NCBI RefSeq assembly: GCF_963678635.1
Contig: NC_087069.1
Coordinates: 45,117,448 to 45,181,447 of the forward strand
Length of the DNA: 64,000 bases
Reading direction: 5' to 3'
Source: Symsagittifera roscoffensis
Lineage: Eukaryota > Xenacoelomorpha > Acoela > Convolutidae
Positions 12,145 to 22,850 of this stretch are shown here, piece after piece. The position numbers and the translations under genes are program-made. The stretch's first letter is position 1. Each line of letters starts with the position of its first letter. The notes under the pieces are model-generated. The model was not told the DNA's origin. It searched no databases and was given only the letters and a program-made list of their open reading frames with translations.

Positions 12145-13560
12145 TACAATTAACCTGGTGCTTAAGTAGATAAAGTTAGCTACAGCTCACTCATTCATGA
12201 GCGCTTTGAATTCTCTTTAAAGATAAGGTGATGAATTTTTCTGAATCTTCTTGAAACTCAAATAAATATGAAAATTTGAGACTTTCTATTTTTCTGTAAG
12301 TACTTGCTAGGATTTTGCCAATAAAAATAATGTTTTTTAACTATTGGGTTAGGGAAAACCTTGCGGAAAAAGTTGGGCGTAAAAGCTTTAAAGCAAAAAA
12401 GGTGGGCTAAAAGTTTCTGGCTATCGGGTTTTGGCTATTTATTTTTTTGTTTAACTAGAAATCTGTTTTTTTTGGCTAAGTATTACCTTTAAAACCCGAG
12501 GATTATCAAAAAACTGACCAGATGAACATTAACTATTCAAATCTGAGGTTGCAGATAGTTTTTTATTTCGAACAAAAAAGTAGCAAACTTTTTTTGCCTT
12601 TCTATTTCTAAATTCTGAGTACAATTTGAGTTTTGAACGACGAGAACATAGCACAGTAAAAACTTGTTTGGTTATGGTAGTTACTAAAAAGTTTGGATCA
12701 TGCCAGTTTTTTAAAGTTGCCGTAAAACATCAGGATGTATTGACAATGTCCTTCAAAAGGTTGAACGTCTTGCAGTGGACTCTATCCTTGCAAAGTAGAC
12801 CTTTCTGTAGATCAGTGTCGAAGAAAAAAAGGGTAGCTGATTCAGTAGCGTGCGTCCTAATGATAATTTTCTACAAATTGCATAATAATTGAACAAAAGC
12901 AAAAGATTGGAGACGTAGTTCAAACATAAGCTCATAATAATCTATACAAACTTAAAATGATTCCAAGAGACTTTTTCATAGGTTGCCTTTGATGGGTCTA
13001 CCTTCAGTAGCAATAGTTTGGTGGGGGGGTTCATTGGTTGAACGAGGGGGGGGGGGGGGGGGGGTTTGTTGTTTAATTGATGAAAAGATGCAGAGGTTGG
13101 TTGAACAGAGTGGCGGGTGTGACTCAAAATATACTCTATCACCTGTTTTTAACCCCCCTCTCATATAAGCCGCACATCAGTCCCCCGCACATCAGTCCCC
13201 CGCACATCAGGGCTGCGTATATGCAGTAAACACTCGACCAAATTAGCTGAAATGAATAACAAGAGGGTATCTTTCAGTTCTTACTTGGAATTTAAAGCCA
13301 TAATTTGCCTTTATACTTTAACCAAAGAAGCTCTCCAGTGATCAGCCAATAGCGAGTCAAATTTCAGCAATAGTTTCCGATGAATGTTTTTTTTTTCAAT
13401 TTGAATTCTCTGAATGATGTTTCAAAAGCAAAATTTATATGTTGGTTTATCAAGCCTTAGAGAAAAACTTTTTTTTTCACAACTGGGCAAAAAAACAGTT
13501 ATAAAAACAGGAAAGTGTTTAATTCTTTTCATTTGCTAAGTTAACCTTGGATGGACAAAT
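12145..13560 (-). repeat. LTR-like repeat 2 of cluster A
   Basis: It starts with TACAATTAACCTGG after the conserved TTTTTTGAGGTCCATCAGC lead and aligns with repeats 1 and 3 to about 13545. It contains a long G-run (about 13045-13065) and direct CCGCACATCAGTC repeats (about 13170-13210). It stops within ATGGACAAATATG, where it is joined to internal sequence, so the last ~150 bp seen in repeat 3 are missing. Confidence 0.6.
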
Positions 13561-15345
13561 ATGTACGACCTTTCCTGATACGACTCTCTGAGCTTTCCCG
13601 GAAAGCGTGGCAAAATTTGTACTGTGTTGTCATTCTGATCAGGACACGTCGAAGATAGTCGTAGATTGAGCAGGTTCTTTTAGGAATGTTTGCGTCGAAA
13701 GCATCAAAACTCAGAGCTTGAAGTGAGTAAACTGACTATAGAGTAAAAGAAGGTTTAGTAGCAAGTAGCAAAATGTGAGCCGATACCTAGCCGACTAGCC
13801 AGATCAGAGATACCTTTACTGAAACTGCTTAACTCTGTTGTTTATTTTTTTTTCTATTTGCTTTACACTGAAGGTTTTCAGCTATTTTTCTGAGGATGTA
13901 TGAGCAGCTGCTGTACTTGTCGCGTAGCAGTCCAGTTTGATGCCATTGTTGAAAAGTGTTACCGGCATAAACTGCAACTGATTTTTGATGTTGCTTTTTT
14001 GATTTCTGCTGTTGCTCATATTTCAGATTGGATCCCTAGCCTGCTTCGATGTTTTGATAACTGTAGTTCCAAGCTGCATGTCGTTTGGTTTTTGGTTGTA
14101 CGTAAAGAATTGCTTTTTGCCGCAGTGTGGAGTTGACTGGTGTTTCTCTACGCAGTTGTTGATGAATCATCGCATGGCCGAATTACCACCACCAAAACTG
14201 TGTTAGTCTAAGCAACTGAAGCACAAATTATTTTTTTTCAGCATCTCTCTACATTAATTTTCCAATATAGTCCGCCTGGTTACTTTTTGGTATGCTAAAA
14301 TTATTACCGTCAATGAAATACCTGAAGATCTACCGTAGTATTGCCCGAACATTGAAGTAAAATAGGTTGAGTTGAGTGTCGGATATTTCTAGCTTTTTCA
14401 ACAGAAGAACTTGTCCCGCTTCGTTAGAAGTCGATGGTTCCAATATCGTGGTTCTATTCGAGTTATTATTCAGGTTTTGTTTCAAATTTTTGATAATATG
14501 GTTTTCGAGGTCGTGCGGCACGCCGCGTTCTTCCCATTTTTGGGAGCTTTGAGCAAACAAGTCGGGTTAGGGGTTAGGTTACTAGACATTGGTCAGCTGT
14601 GAGGCCGTTGATTTCGAAGGTTTGAATTAGTTTCCAGATCAATGCAGCGTATATGATAAAAACCTGTTGTTCGCTCAAATTTTTCCCGGATGAAGGCTGG
14701 CACCTTATAAATATGAATACCGTATGTACGCAAAACTTCAAGTAGCGCCTGCTCGTACTGGAAAGAATTGATGACATAGCTCTCTATCAGGGGTTCAGAA
14801 CTACCAGTAAAAAAATGAAATTAAGTAAGTAAATTTTTAAACAGCGCTTAGACTTGATTTTTTACCTCTTGCAGTCTAATCTAGTGGGGTGCCGTCAAAC
14901 TTCAGTTTTATATCCGGTAACTTGAATCCTTTAAAATTTCAGTTTCTGATAGTAGTCGGCTGGTTGGTAACGTAACTGCTGGCTGCGAAAATTCAAAGAG
15001 TACAAGTTTGCTGCGGGCGAAACTCAACTGGAATCAATGGCTGAAGTAGTGGTCAAATCGTTGATCGCTTCATCTGTAGCTCCTTAAAATAATATTGGAG
15101 TTGGAAAACTTCAGCGTTGAGGAGCATCTAATCAGATGAGTTTCAGATCTGTCCTGCTCTCTGAGTGGGCTGCTTGATCTTGTGGAAATGAAGCCTTCAA
15201 AGTCGAGGCATTCTTGTGCTTCTTGAGTAGAAAACACGGCCAAATCATCTGCGCGTTTAATGATCAGATTGACACATGTAGTTACCTTAAAAATGTATTA
15301 TAACTTTCTTAAGTTTCAACTATCAGAAAAAATTATTTTTCATTT
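13561..15345 (-). pseudogene. BEL/Pao-like gag remnant 2
   Basis: It aligns with 46600-48316 and, less well, with 42000-43640. The minus strand of 14060-14240 corresponds to the Cys/His gag knuckle seen at 47055-47282, but frames are broken. A frame at 14330-14560 reads SQKWEERGVPHDLENHIIKN, plausible for gag. There is no pol sequence between this remnant and LTR-like repeat 2, so this copy lost its whole polymerase region. Confidence 0.45.
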
Positions 15346-15363
15346 TTTGAGGTCCATCAGCTA

Positions 15364-16735
15364 TACGACTAACCTGGTGCTTAAGTAGATAAAGTTAGCT
15401 ACAGCTCACTCGTTCATGAGCGCTTTGAATTCTCTTCACGGATAAGGTGATGAAATTTTTCTGAAACTTTTTGAAACTCAAATACATTTGAAAACTTGAG
15501 ATTTACTAATTTTATGTATGTACATGCTAGGACTTCGCCAATAAAATTAGTGTTTTTTAACTTTTGGGTTAGGGAAAACCTTGCGGAAAAGGTTGGGTTT
15601 TAAAGCTTTAAAGCAAAAAAGGTGGGCTAAAAGTTTCTGGCTATCGGGTTTTGGCTATCATTTTTTTTGTATAAGTAAGAACCTGTTTTTTTGGCTAAGT
15701 ATTACCTTTAAAACCCGAGGGTTTTCAATAAACTGACCAGATGAACATTAACAATTCATATCTGAGGTTGCACATGTTTTTTTTTTATTTCTAACAAAAA
15801 GCAGCAAAATTTTTTTGCATTTCTGTTTTTAAAATATTAATACCATTTGGGTTTTGAACATGAGAACGACGAGAACTTGTTTGGTTGTGGTAGTTACTAA
15901 AAAGTTTGGATCATGCCGGCATTTTAAAGTTGCGGTCAAACATCAGGATGTATTGACAATGTCCTTCAAAAGGTTGAAAGTCTTGCAATGGACTGTATCT
16001 TTGCAAAGTAGACCTTTTTGTAGATCAGTGTCGAGGGGAAACGGGTAGCTGATTCAGTAGCGTGCGTCCTAATGATAATTTTTTACAAGTTGCATCATAA
16101 TTGAACAAAATAAAAAGATTGGAGACGTAGTTCAAACATAAGTTCATAGTAATCTATACAAACTTAAAATGATTCCAAGAGACTTTTCCATAGGTTGCCA
16201 CTGATGAATCTTCCTTCGGTAGCAATATTATGGTGGGGGGGTTCATTGGTTGAACGGGGGGGGGGTTGTTGTTTAATTGATGAAAAGATGCAGAGGATGG
16301 TTGAACAGGGTGGCGCGTGTGACTCAAAATATACTCTATCACCTGTTTTTAACCCCCCTCTCATATAAGCCGCACATCAGTCCCCTGCACATCAGGGCTG
16401 CGCATATTCAGCAAATCACTCGACCAAAGCCGCACATCAGGGCTGCGTATATTCAGTAAACACTCGACCAAATTAGCTGAAATAAATAACAAGAGGGCAT
16501 GTTTCAGTACTTATTTTGAATTTAAAGCCATAATTTGCCTTGTACTTTAACCAAATAAGCTCTCGAGTGATCAGCCAATGGAAAGTGTTCAATTCGTTTC
16601 ATTTGCTAAGTTAACCTTGGATGGACAAAAATGAGTTCATTAAAAAGACACGGTTTTTCTTTTATTTTTTTGTTTTTTAGGGTTGACTGTTTATGAATCA
16701 GTTTATCGTATTTTTTTCGATTGTTGGTGCCTAAA
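15364..16735 (-). repeat. LTR-like repeat 3 of cluster A
   Basis: The most complete right end of the repeat: after the G-run (about 16256) and CGCACATCAG repeats it continues through TTAGGGTTGACTGTTTATGA to about TTGTTGGTGCCTAAAC at 16720. From there the sequence matches the flank of the equivalent repeat ending near 49038. It therefore marks the left border of duplication copy A. No coding capacity was recognised. Confidence 0.6.
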
Positions 16736-16940
16736 CAATAATACAAAATCTGTATTATATCATTCTTGAGTTTTAAAATACATGAATGGAAAAATTACCC
16801 CAAACATTTTAGAGAGAAGTTGAAACCAAAAGTAATACCATATCCGCTTTGACCACTATACACAAAAAATGCTCATCTTACAATTTGATACATTTTTTTT
16901 TCAATTCTGTTTTCCAAAAATTGTGAAAATATTCTTAAGA

Positions 16941-16969
16941 AACCCTAATCCTAACCTAACCCTAACCCC
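16941..16969. repeat. Short interstitial telomere-like tract
   Basis: A run of CCCTAA-type units (AACCCTAATCCTAACCTAAC and on) of about four imperfect repeats. It matches the TTAGGG telomere repeat usual in animals. It lies inside the insertion flanked by the 54-bp direct repeat and is absent from copy B. Confidence 0.55.
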
Positions 16970-17108
16970 AACCAACCCCGAGTCATTTTCGGAGAAGAAG
17001 AACTGTGTGGCTCCGACCTTCGAGATCTCAATTTTACTCGTCGTAAGCTAACAATTTGTGACGATTAAAACTGAGCAAACAAAAAACCTGGTTTTAAAAC
17101 CTCGTTTT

Positions 17109-17443
17109 GATGAGCAAGGTGTTTTAAATTGAGCAAAAGCACTCTTAATTACTTTAACTTTGATTAAAAATAAGTTTTAACATTATTCTGAACATCTTGC
17201 CTTTTATGAAAAAATGGTTAACATACAATTTTCATATATGCAAATTGTATGATAACTATTTTTTTAGCTTCAAATTAAAATTTAGTTTTTGATGAGCAAT
17301 GTCCTTTAAATTGAGCAAAAGCACTCTTAAATAATTTAAATTTGTTTATAAACAAGTTTGAACCATTTCTGAAAATCTTGCCTTTCATGAAAAAATGGTT
17401 ATCATACAATTTTCATATATGGAAATTGTATGATAACCATTTT
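17109..17443. repeat. Two tandem ~180-bp units, each ending in a hairpin
   Basis: 17109-17280 and 17288-17443 are diverged tandem copies that start TTTGATGAGCAA and contain AAATTGAGCAAAAGCACTCT. Each ends in an inverted repeat. In the second, 17392-17412 pairs with 17423-17443 (21 bp, loop about 10 nt). In the first, about 17213-17260, the stem has mismatches. ATTGTATGA boxes continue to about 17610. Function unknown. Confidence 0.65.
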
Positions 17444-18153
17444 TTTTCAACAAAAAATAAACGCAGTTATTTTTCATCACCAGACTGTTGTATTTGGTTC
17501 AAATAGCCGGAGAAACTAGATTGAATCTTTTTTCAATGGTTTTTTGAAATTGTATGAAAATTGTATGAGTAGCGTTTTTCCATACATTTGATGCAGGCAA
17601 TTGTATGATGAGCTTTTTCGGTGTGGGTAAATTTCAATTTCATTTCAATAAAGGTTGTCTCTTTGCAGTAAAATTGAAATTTTTCAAAAATTTTTAAGAG
17701 TCTCCGAGTAGAATGAAGAAGATTGAGTGTACATTTGTTTGTAAATTATTTTTTTTCTGATTTGGCTGAAGTTGGATACGCAGAAAAAAGCAGGGAAGGC
17801 GGCGGAGGACATTGACAAGGTCCGAAATTTCGATTTTGAGAAAAATTCAAGGTTTCGAGAGAAAAACACACTGTGAGATAGGATTCCTCATAACCTCAAA
17901 AATTTCTGCATTGTTTTAAACTGCATTGTTTTAAATTAAGGGCCCCTGAGTCTTCTTCCGAAACCCTCTTTCATGAATTGGAGAAAAAATTGATATTCTT
18001 TTAGATATTTCCAACGAAGTCTCTGAAATAGGTTTGAAATATTATAATTTTTTGTAGGTTTAAGCATGTTTTGGAAGTTTAAGCAAATAATCTTGCCGAA
18101 TGTCATCAGTTTTAAGTTTTGTATTGGTAAAGGCATCTGCTCGCAACATGTAC

Positions 18154-18270
18154 CTGTTCATACTTGTACTTAAGCAAAATGAAATAGCATAGAAAAACAG
18201 CAGCAATAAAACCAGCAAATACTTCTCGGTATTCTCTTTTATTAAAAAGAGTTCCAATGCAACAGGCCAT
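18154..18270 (-). pseudogene. Orphan copy of fucosyltransferase exon 1
   Basis: This 117-bp open stretch aligns with exon 1 of the two complete fucosyltransferase genes (21533-21649 and 52409-52525). It begins with ATG and encodes a short tail and a hydrophobic segment (VFAGFIAAVFLCYFILL). It ends CAG before a GTACAT donor. There is no catalytic exon downstream on the minus strand; LTR sequence and satellite-like DNA follow. It lies 3' of the complete copy-A gene, so it cannot serve that gene as an alternative first exon. Changes to the basic tail (NKREYREV instead of KKREYRKL) suggest relaxed constraint. I read it as a relic of partial duplication. Confidence 0.65.
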
Positions 18271-18907
18271 GAATTCAAGTTGATATAAACGTACAGAATT
18301 GAATTTCTGAGTTCAAATTAAATCGTCTGGATTGAATGATAAATTCCAGCTGGACAAAATTAGGCGGAAATTTAGGATTTTACACTGTCAAAGGCCTGTT
18401 TTTAAGGTACATTTTGGACAACAATTCCCTCAAAACTCAGTAAAAAATTTTAATTTGACCGAGAGTAAATGATCAGAGCTACCAACAGAGAAAGTCTCAA
18501 TTTTGGTTTCAATGTCGTACCAATGTAATCCGAGTCTGAAAATGCTGGTTTTTCTCACCTTTACTCCTCCTCTTTTAATACCATATCCGCTTTGACCACT
18601 ATACACAAAAAATGCTCATCTTACAATTTAATACACGGATTGAATGGAAAAAATGTGTATAATTACCTGTTTATTCAAAAACCTCCTTGCGGCCAAAATT
18701 TAGCAACTTTAGTGTTCTGGGAGCGCTCAGAAAATGTATTTGTTCAAATTTTTATTTCTATAATGACTCAAAAAGTTGCTTTTATGATTTATTTTCAATT
18801 GCTTATATAAAAGCCTAAAATTGCTGATATAAATGCCTAAATGCCGAAGATTGATTGATAAATAAATGCATCGACACTTAAACTGACTTTCATTAGAACT
18901 ACTTATA

Positions 18908-21649
18908 TCAAACACACGTTTGAGATTGGTAGAACTCGTCTGCAAGGTTTTTAATTGTTTCAGACTCTCGCAACTTCTCTGATTTAGCTTTTTTCCAATC
19001 GAAAACCCTCTGACAAACTTTACAGCGAGTGTTGTATTTGTGAGTCATATCGTCAAATACGCCAAAAACCCGAAAATTTTGTCTCCATTCAAAATACTCC
19101 AAATATGCGGTTTCATTGCCAAGAAGATATGTCAAATATGATACCAGATGAGATGAATTTTGGAAATCGGAAACATGAATGAAAGATCTGGGAAGCATAT
19201 TTTCGTAGCTGTCTCTCCAACCATTGACAATTGGTATTGCGTAACTGATGAGAGCATTGCTAAATTTCTCAGTTACGTAATCTGAACAATTTGCATTTTC
19301 AAACGCGAAATAAAACTTACATTTTTTGATATTTTCAATTGTAGTTTCTTCGAATTTTTTGGTCTGTCCATGGTCGATTATTTTTGATTTATTTGCTTCT
19401 GGCATACATTTTTGTGCTGCAGAACCCCATAGGTGAATTGGCTCGTGCAAATTGTTTATGATCGACGACATCGTCTCAAATCTGGCATTGTAAACATGAC
19501 ATTGCGATACCATCCAACAAAAAGCCTTGTCCTTTTGGAGTTTTTGGTACGTTTGATTTATTTCTCTCATTTCAAGTTTATTGATTTGCTTTTCTATGTA
19601 AACGTACGGATCATAAAAAGTAGATTTTCGTGACATCCCAGAGGTCCAGTTGAATAAAGTTAAAAACGGTGATTTCTGGTCAAAATCAAGGAAACTTTTG
19701 GCAGACTCCACGCTTTTTGCTATCCAAAGTTGCTTTGGATCTCGTTTTGGTTGTTTAGATCCCAAGAATGTTTGGAATCTGGCTAGCGCAAATCTTCCGA
19801 ATACAAATATTGCGCCGTAAAAAGAGCTGTTTGCGAGTTCTTTGTGTCCATCGTTTGTTAAAATGCAGTCGAAGTTTAATTTGCAAATACTGGTTATATT
19901 TATTTTTAATTTTTGTAGCGTATACTGGAAGTCAAGTATATTCACAGTAGAGTTTGAGCTATTTGGGTAAAACTTGGAAGAAACCCAACCAACTGCAGTT
20001 TCTTTTGGGTTTCGGCTGATAGTGTTCCCGTGCTGAAAAATGTATCGATTTTTTTCGGTATCAAATTTTTTTTCGTATAATATAAAATAAAACCTTACTT
20101 TACAGAAGCAAAATTCCCACGCGATAAGGTATGTAGATCTTTAATCAATTAACACCTCGAAAAATGTGCAAAAATTACAATTATTTGAATTTAGGCAGGG
20201 GCGGATGGATCTAGGATTTTCTCGAGGGGGGGCAGATTTTCAAAATATTTTCCAAAATTTTGAAGACCTTTTTTTTTAGGTCGACCAAATTGATTTTTCG
20301 AGCTCTTCCAAAGCACTGTTTTGCCCCTATTTTGGCTAATTTTTCTGCGCCGCAGTCAAAAAAGACGTTTTTGGGCACTTTTTGAAAAATTTTGACAAAA
20401 AAATCGCGTTTTTTTTTGGCGCGTGCTCCCCCTCAAAGTTAGTATATATTGGCGCCCAAGGCGCCTTTAGAAAAATTTTAGGGTCGGTCGGCCAAAAATG
20501 GATTTCTGAAAAAGTATCGAAGGGGGGACCCTTTGGGTCGGCAGGGGTCGAATCCCTAAGGGGGGGCGGGGGGGCGGACGATTTTAGGAGATAAAGCGCT
20601 TCACAATTTTCGTATAAAACATATTAAAAAAACTGTCTGAAAAAATATGAACTGTCTTAGCTACTTTTTATTTGTGGAAGCTATCAGAATGGTTTGATTG
20701 GTTTGGTTTGCATTAAAACTTCCCTTTTTTGTTGCATCGTAAAAAATAACTGCAAAAATCATATCATATTTAGCTGACAATAAAACATCAGAAATGCGAA
20801 AAAAAAAAACATTCTTTCATTCTTCGTTTTCTCTTAAGGGCTTTCTGCAATTCATGCCCGATGACTGTAATTCTTCGTAATAATGAAGGCTGCCCCTTTT
20901 CAGAAAAACTACAACTTTTCTGAAACTTTTAAGAGCCCCCGAGTAGAATGAAGTTAGCTCTTTCCTATCTCTTACTTAATTTGAAATAAATTATTGTACA
21001 TTTGTTTGTAAATTATTATACTCTGATTTGGCTGAAATTGGAAACGCAGGAGAAAGAAGAGAAGGGGGTGTAGGACATTGGCAAGGTCTAAAATTTTCGG
21101 TTTTGAGAAAAATTTAGGGTTTCGAGAGAAAAACACACTGTGAGATAGGGTTCCTCATATCCTTAAAAATATTCAAAGACAGCTCTCAAATAAGCAAACA
21201 AAAAAAACAAAAAGATTTCGTTTACCTCAGATTTATGTTGTTATTTTTTTGCGACGGTTTTTTGAATGGTTGAAGTAAAAGCCAAAACACCGAAACTGCA
21301 TTGTTTTAAATTAAGGGCCCCAGAGTCTTCTTTCGGAAACCCTCTTTCATGAATTGGAGAAAAAATCAATATTCTCTAAAATTTTTCCCATAAAATCTCA
21401 GAAATAGAATTGAAATCTCATGAATTTTTGGAAGCTTAAGCAAGTCAGAATACTAAACAATGTGATCAGTTTCGCCGAATGTCATCAGTTTTAAAGTTTG
21501 TATTGGTAAAGGCATGGGCTTGCAACACGTACCTGTTCATACTTGTAATTAAGCAAAACAAAATAGCATAGAAAAACAGCAGCAATAAAACCAGCAAATA
21601 ATTTTCGGTATTCTCTTTTCTTAAGAGGAGTGCCAATGCCACAGGCCAT
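18908..21649 (-). CDS. Alpha-fucosyltransferase (GT10 family), copy A, two exons
   Basis: Proposed gene: exon 1 is 21649-21533 (117 bp) and exon 2 is 20032-18908 (stop TGA), about 413 codons. Exon 1 starts with ATG and encodes a short basic tail (PLKKREYRK) and one hydrophobic anchor (LFAGFIAAVFLCYFVLL), typical of type II Golgi glycosyltransferases. It ends CAG|GTACGT in phase 0. Exon 2 starts after TTTTTCAG, also in phase 0. Exon 2 carries the GT10 signature: CILTND, FNWT (about residue 166) and, at about 278-311, KFYFAFENANCSDYVTEKF followed by IPIV, the GDP-fucose-binding region. There is a C-terminal CKVC pair and several N-glycosylation sequons. The family transfers fucose from GDP-fucose to N-acetylglucosamine or glucose of glycans in the Golgi lumen; the exact acceptor cannot be told. 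A conserved acceptor-like ATCCAG at 21689 suggests an upstream 5'UTR intron. All motifs are intact. Confidence 0.85.
20196..20580 (-). mobile_element. hAT-type MITE in the intron of fucosyltransferase A
   Basis: The element starts CAGGGGCGGAT and continues with CTAGGATTTTCTCGAG. It is flanked by an 8-bp near-identical duplication (AATTTAGG at 20188-20195, ATTTTAGG at 20581-20588). The matching position in copy B, near 50747, reads straight through ATTTTAGG and is therefore an empty site. The full-length relative is at 38387-38820, in the opposite orientation. Here the right terminal repeat is damaged: the last ~24 bp read as if inverted (ending GGCGGACG) and the outer CCGCCCCTG is missing. 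It contains no transposase, so it is non-autonomous. Confidence 0.75.
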
Positions 21650-22565
21650 GAATTCAAGATGATATCAATGAACAGAATTGAATTTCGTCTGGATTGAATG
21701 ATAATTTTACAACTGGAGAAAATTAAGCGCAAATTCAGGACTTTGCTCTGTCAAAGGCCTGTTTTCAATGTAAGTTTCGGACAACATTTCCTTCGAAACT
21801 CAGTAAAAAAATTTAGTTTTACCGAGAGTAAATGATCACAGCTACCATCAGAGAAAGTATCAAATTTGGTTTCAATGTCTTACCAACGTAATCCGGGTCT
21901 GAAAATGCTGATTTTTCTCACCTTCACTAAATTTTTTACTTCAAGTGAATTATTAACGAATGTCTGATTTTAGTTCAAAAAATATTCACACTGATTGTTT
22001 CCTTTTTCCCGCTGAAAAAATTTTTTATTCTGTTTATTCAAGAAAGGTTTCACTAAGATACAAAACTTAATACAGATGAGAAAAACTGGCCTTTTCAGAC
22101 CCGGACTACATTGGTAAGTCAGAGAAACCAAATATTGATACTTTCACTGATGGTAGTTCTGATCATTTGCTCTGGCTGAAAGTAAAAGTTTTACTGAATT
22201 TCGAAGGAAATGATGTCCAAATTGTACATTAAAAATAGGCATTTTACAGATGAAATCTAGAAATTGCGCTTAATTTTGCCCACTATTGTAGGATTTTAAA
22301 CAGCAATCTACACAGTTGCCAGTGCGTTCAGTTTTTGTGTAAAATCTTAAGTATCATATAGTAGACAGGCAATAGCTAAAAAATGTATCGAAAAATTAAG
22401 TGCATAAATTGAGAAATGCGGTGTCGAGATGTGAACGAGCCTGGAGATGCAATGTAAGCTGTTGCTCATCTGTTACACAACACATATGAGAAGATTGACC
22501 AAAAACACACATTTGAAACAGTTTCCTAGGGAACACGCATTTTTTCCTATTTTGTTTGTGTGGTT

Positions 22566-22850
22566 CCAGGTAAACATTTGCTCTAGTATTTTCAATATTG
22601 CACTAGTTTTTAAAATATTACACTAGTGTTTCAAAGATTACACTAGTTTTTTCAAATAATGCACTAGTTTTTCAAAAATGGCACGGAAACATACTAAGCA
22701 CGAGTGTTTTATGGCTAAAAAAGAATCAGGCGTGCCTCATTAACAAGTACGTGTTCAGTATGTTTCCGTGCCTTATTTTAAAAATTCGTGCAATATTCGA
22801 AACAGTTGGGCAATATTTGAAAAACTATTGCTTCATTATTCCTAGAACAA
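22566..22850. mobile_element. Fold-back element, family C, copy 1
   Basis: The terminal inverted repeats are arrays of an ~18-20-bp unit (TATTGCACTAGTTTTTCAAA and variants): four or five units left (22575-22679) and four right, inverted (22770-22835). The inner inverted pair GGCACGGAAACATACT / AGTATGTTTCCGTGCC sits at 22680-22695 and 22758-22773. The short centre contains no ORF. The equivalent in copy B is 53480-53775. Confidence 0.6.

Larger units (their letters stand above)
7831..16735 (-). mobile_element. BEL/Pao-like retroelement cluster A (decayed, minus strand)
   Basis: Three related long repeats, starting at 7831, 12145 and 15364 with TAACCTGGTGCTTAAGTAGA-type sequence, alternate with two internal regions homologous to gag and, in the first, to reverse transcriptase. 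Polarity is minus, because gag and pol read leftward and each internal region abuts the start of the next LTR-like repeat. The family call rests on cluster B (41.7-49 kb), where the same internal sequence encodes a recognisable BEL/Pao-type reverse transcriptase and a Cys-rich gag knuckle. All reading frames here are broken. The LTR-int-LTR-int-LTR order suggests unequal recombination between elements. Confidence 0.65.
16833..18629. repeat. 1.7-kb insertion flanked by a 54-bp direct repeat
   Basis: The 54 bp at 16833-16886 (AATACCATATCCGCTTTGAC...) recur exactly at 18576-18629. Copy B has this sequence once, near 49138, with continuous flanks. The insert 16887-18575 consists of a poly-T stretch, a telomere-like tract (16941-16969), two tandem hairpin units (17109-17443) and a diverged copy of 20930-21925 that includes fucosyltransferase exon 1. 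No transposase or poly-A tail is visible. Confidence 0.75.

Noticed and set aside
8848-13168. Pro- or Gly-rich frames over poly-C/poly-G runs (8848-9162, 12942-13168)
   Set aside because: Homopolymer artefacts inside LTR-like repeats.
16869-17051. Frame over the telomere-like tract
   Set aside because: NPNPNLTLTP reading is just the CCCTAA repeat translated.
19943-19945. GTG as start codon of the fucosyltransferase
   Set aside because: The frame is open upstream to a splice acceptor at 20033, and an ATG exon with a membrane anchor joins in phase.
20104-20143. 40-nt mini-exon between AG and GTAAGG in the fucosyltransferase intron, also in copy B
   Set aside because: It is in frame with exon 2 but breaks the phase set by exon 1 and would introduce a stop; direct exon 1-exon 2 joining is phase-perfect.
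21466-21732. Longer hydrophobic frame overlapping exon 1 (LLVLLLLFFYAILF)
   Set aside because: It is the shifted frame of exon 1 without an ATG; the ATG frame gives a basic tail plus anchor and correct phase.
22566-22850. CRISPR-like array of short repeats
   Set aside because: Units are contiguous or nearly so, without unique spacers, inverted on the other side, and in an animal-type genome.
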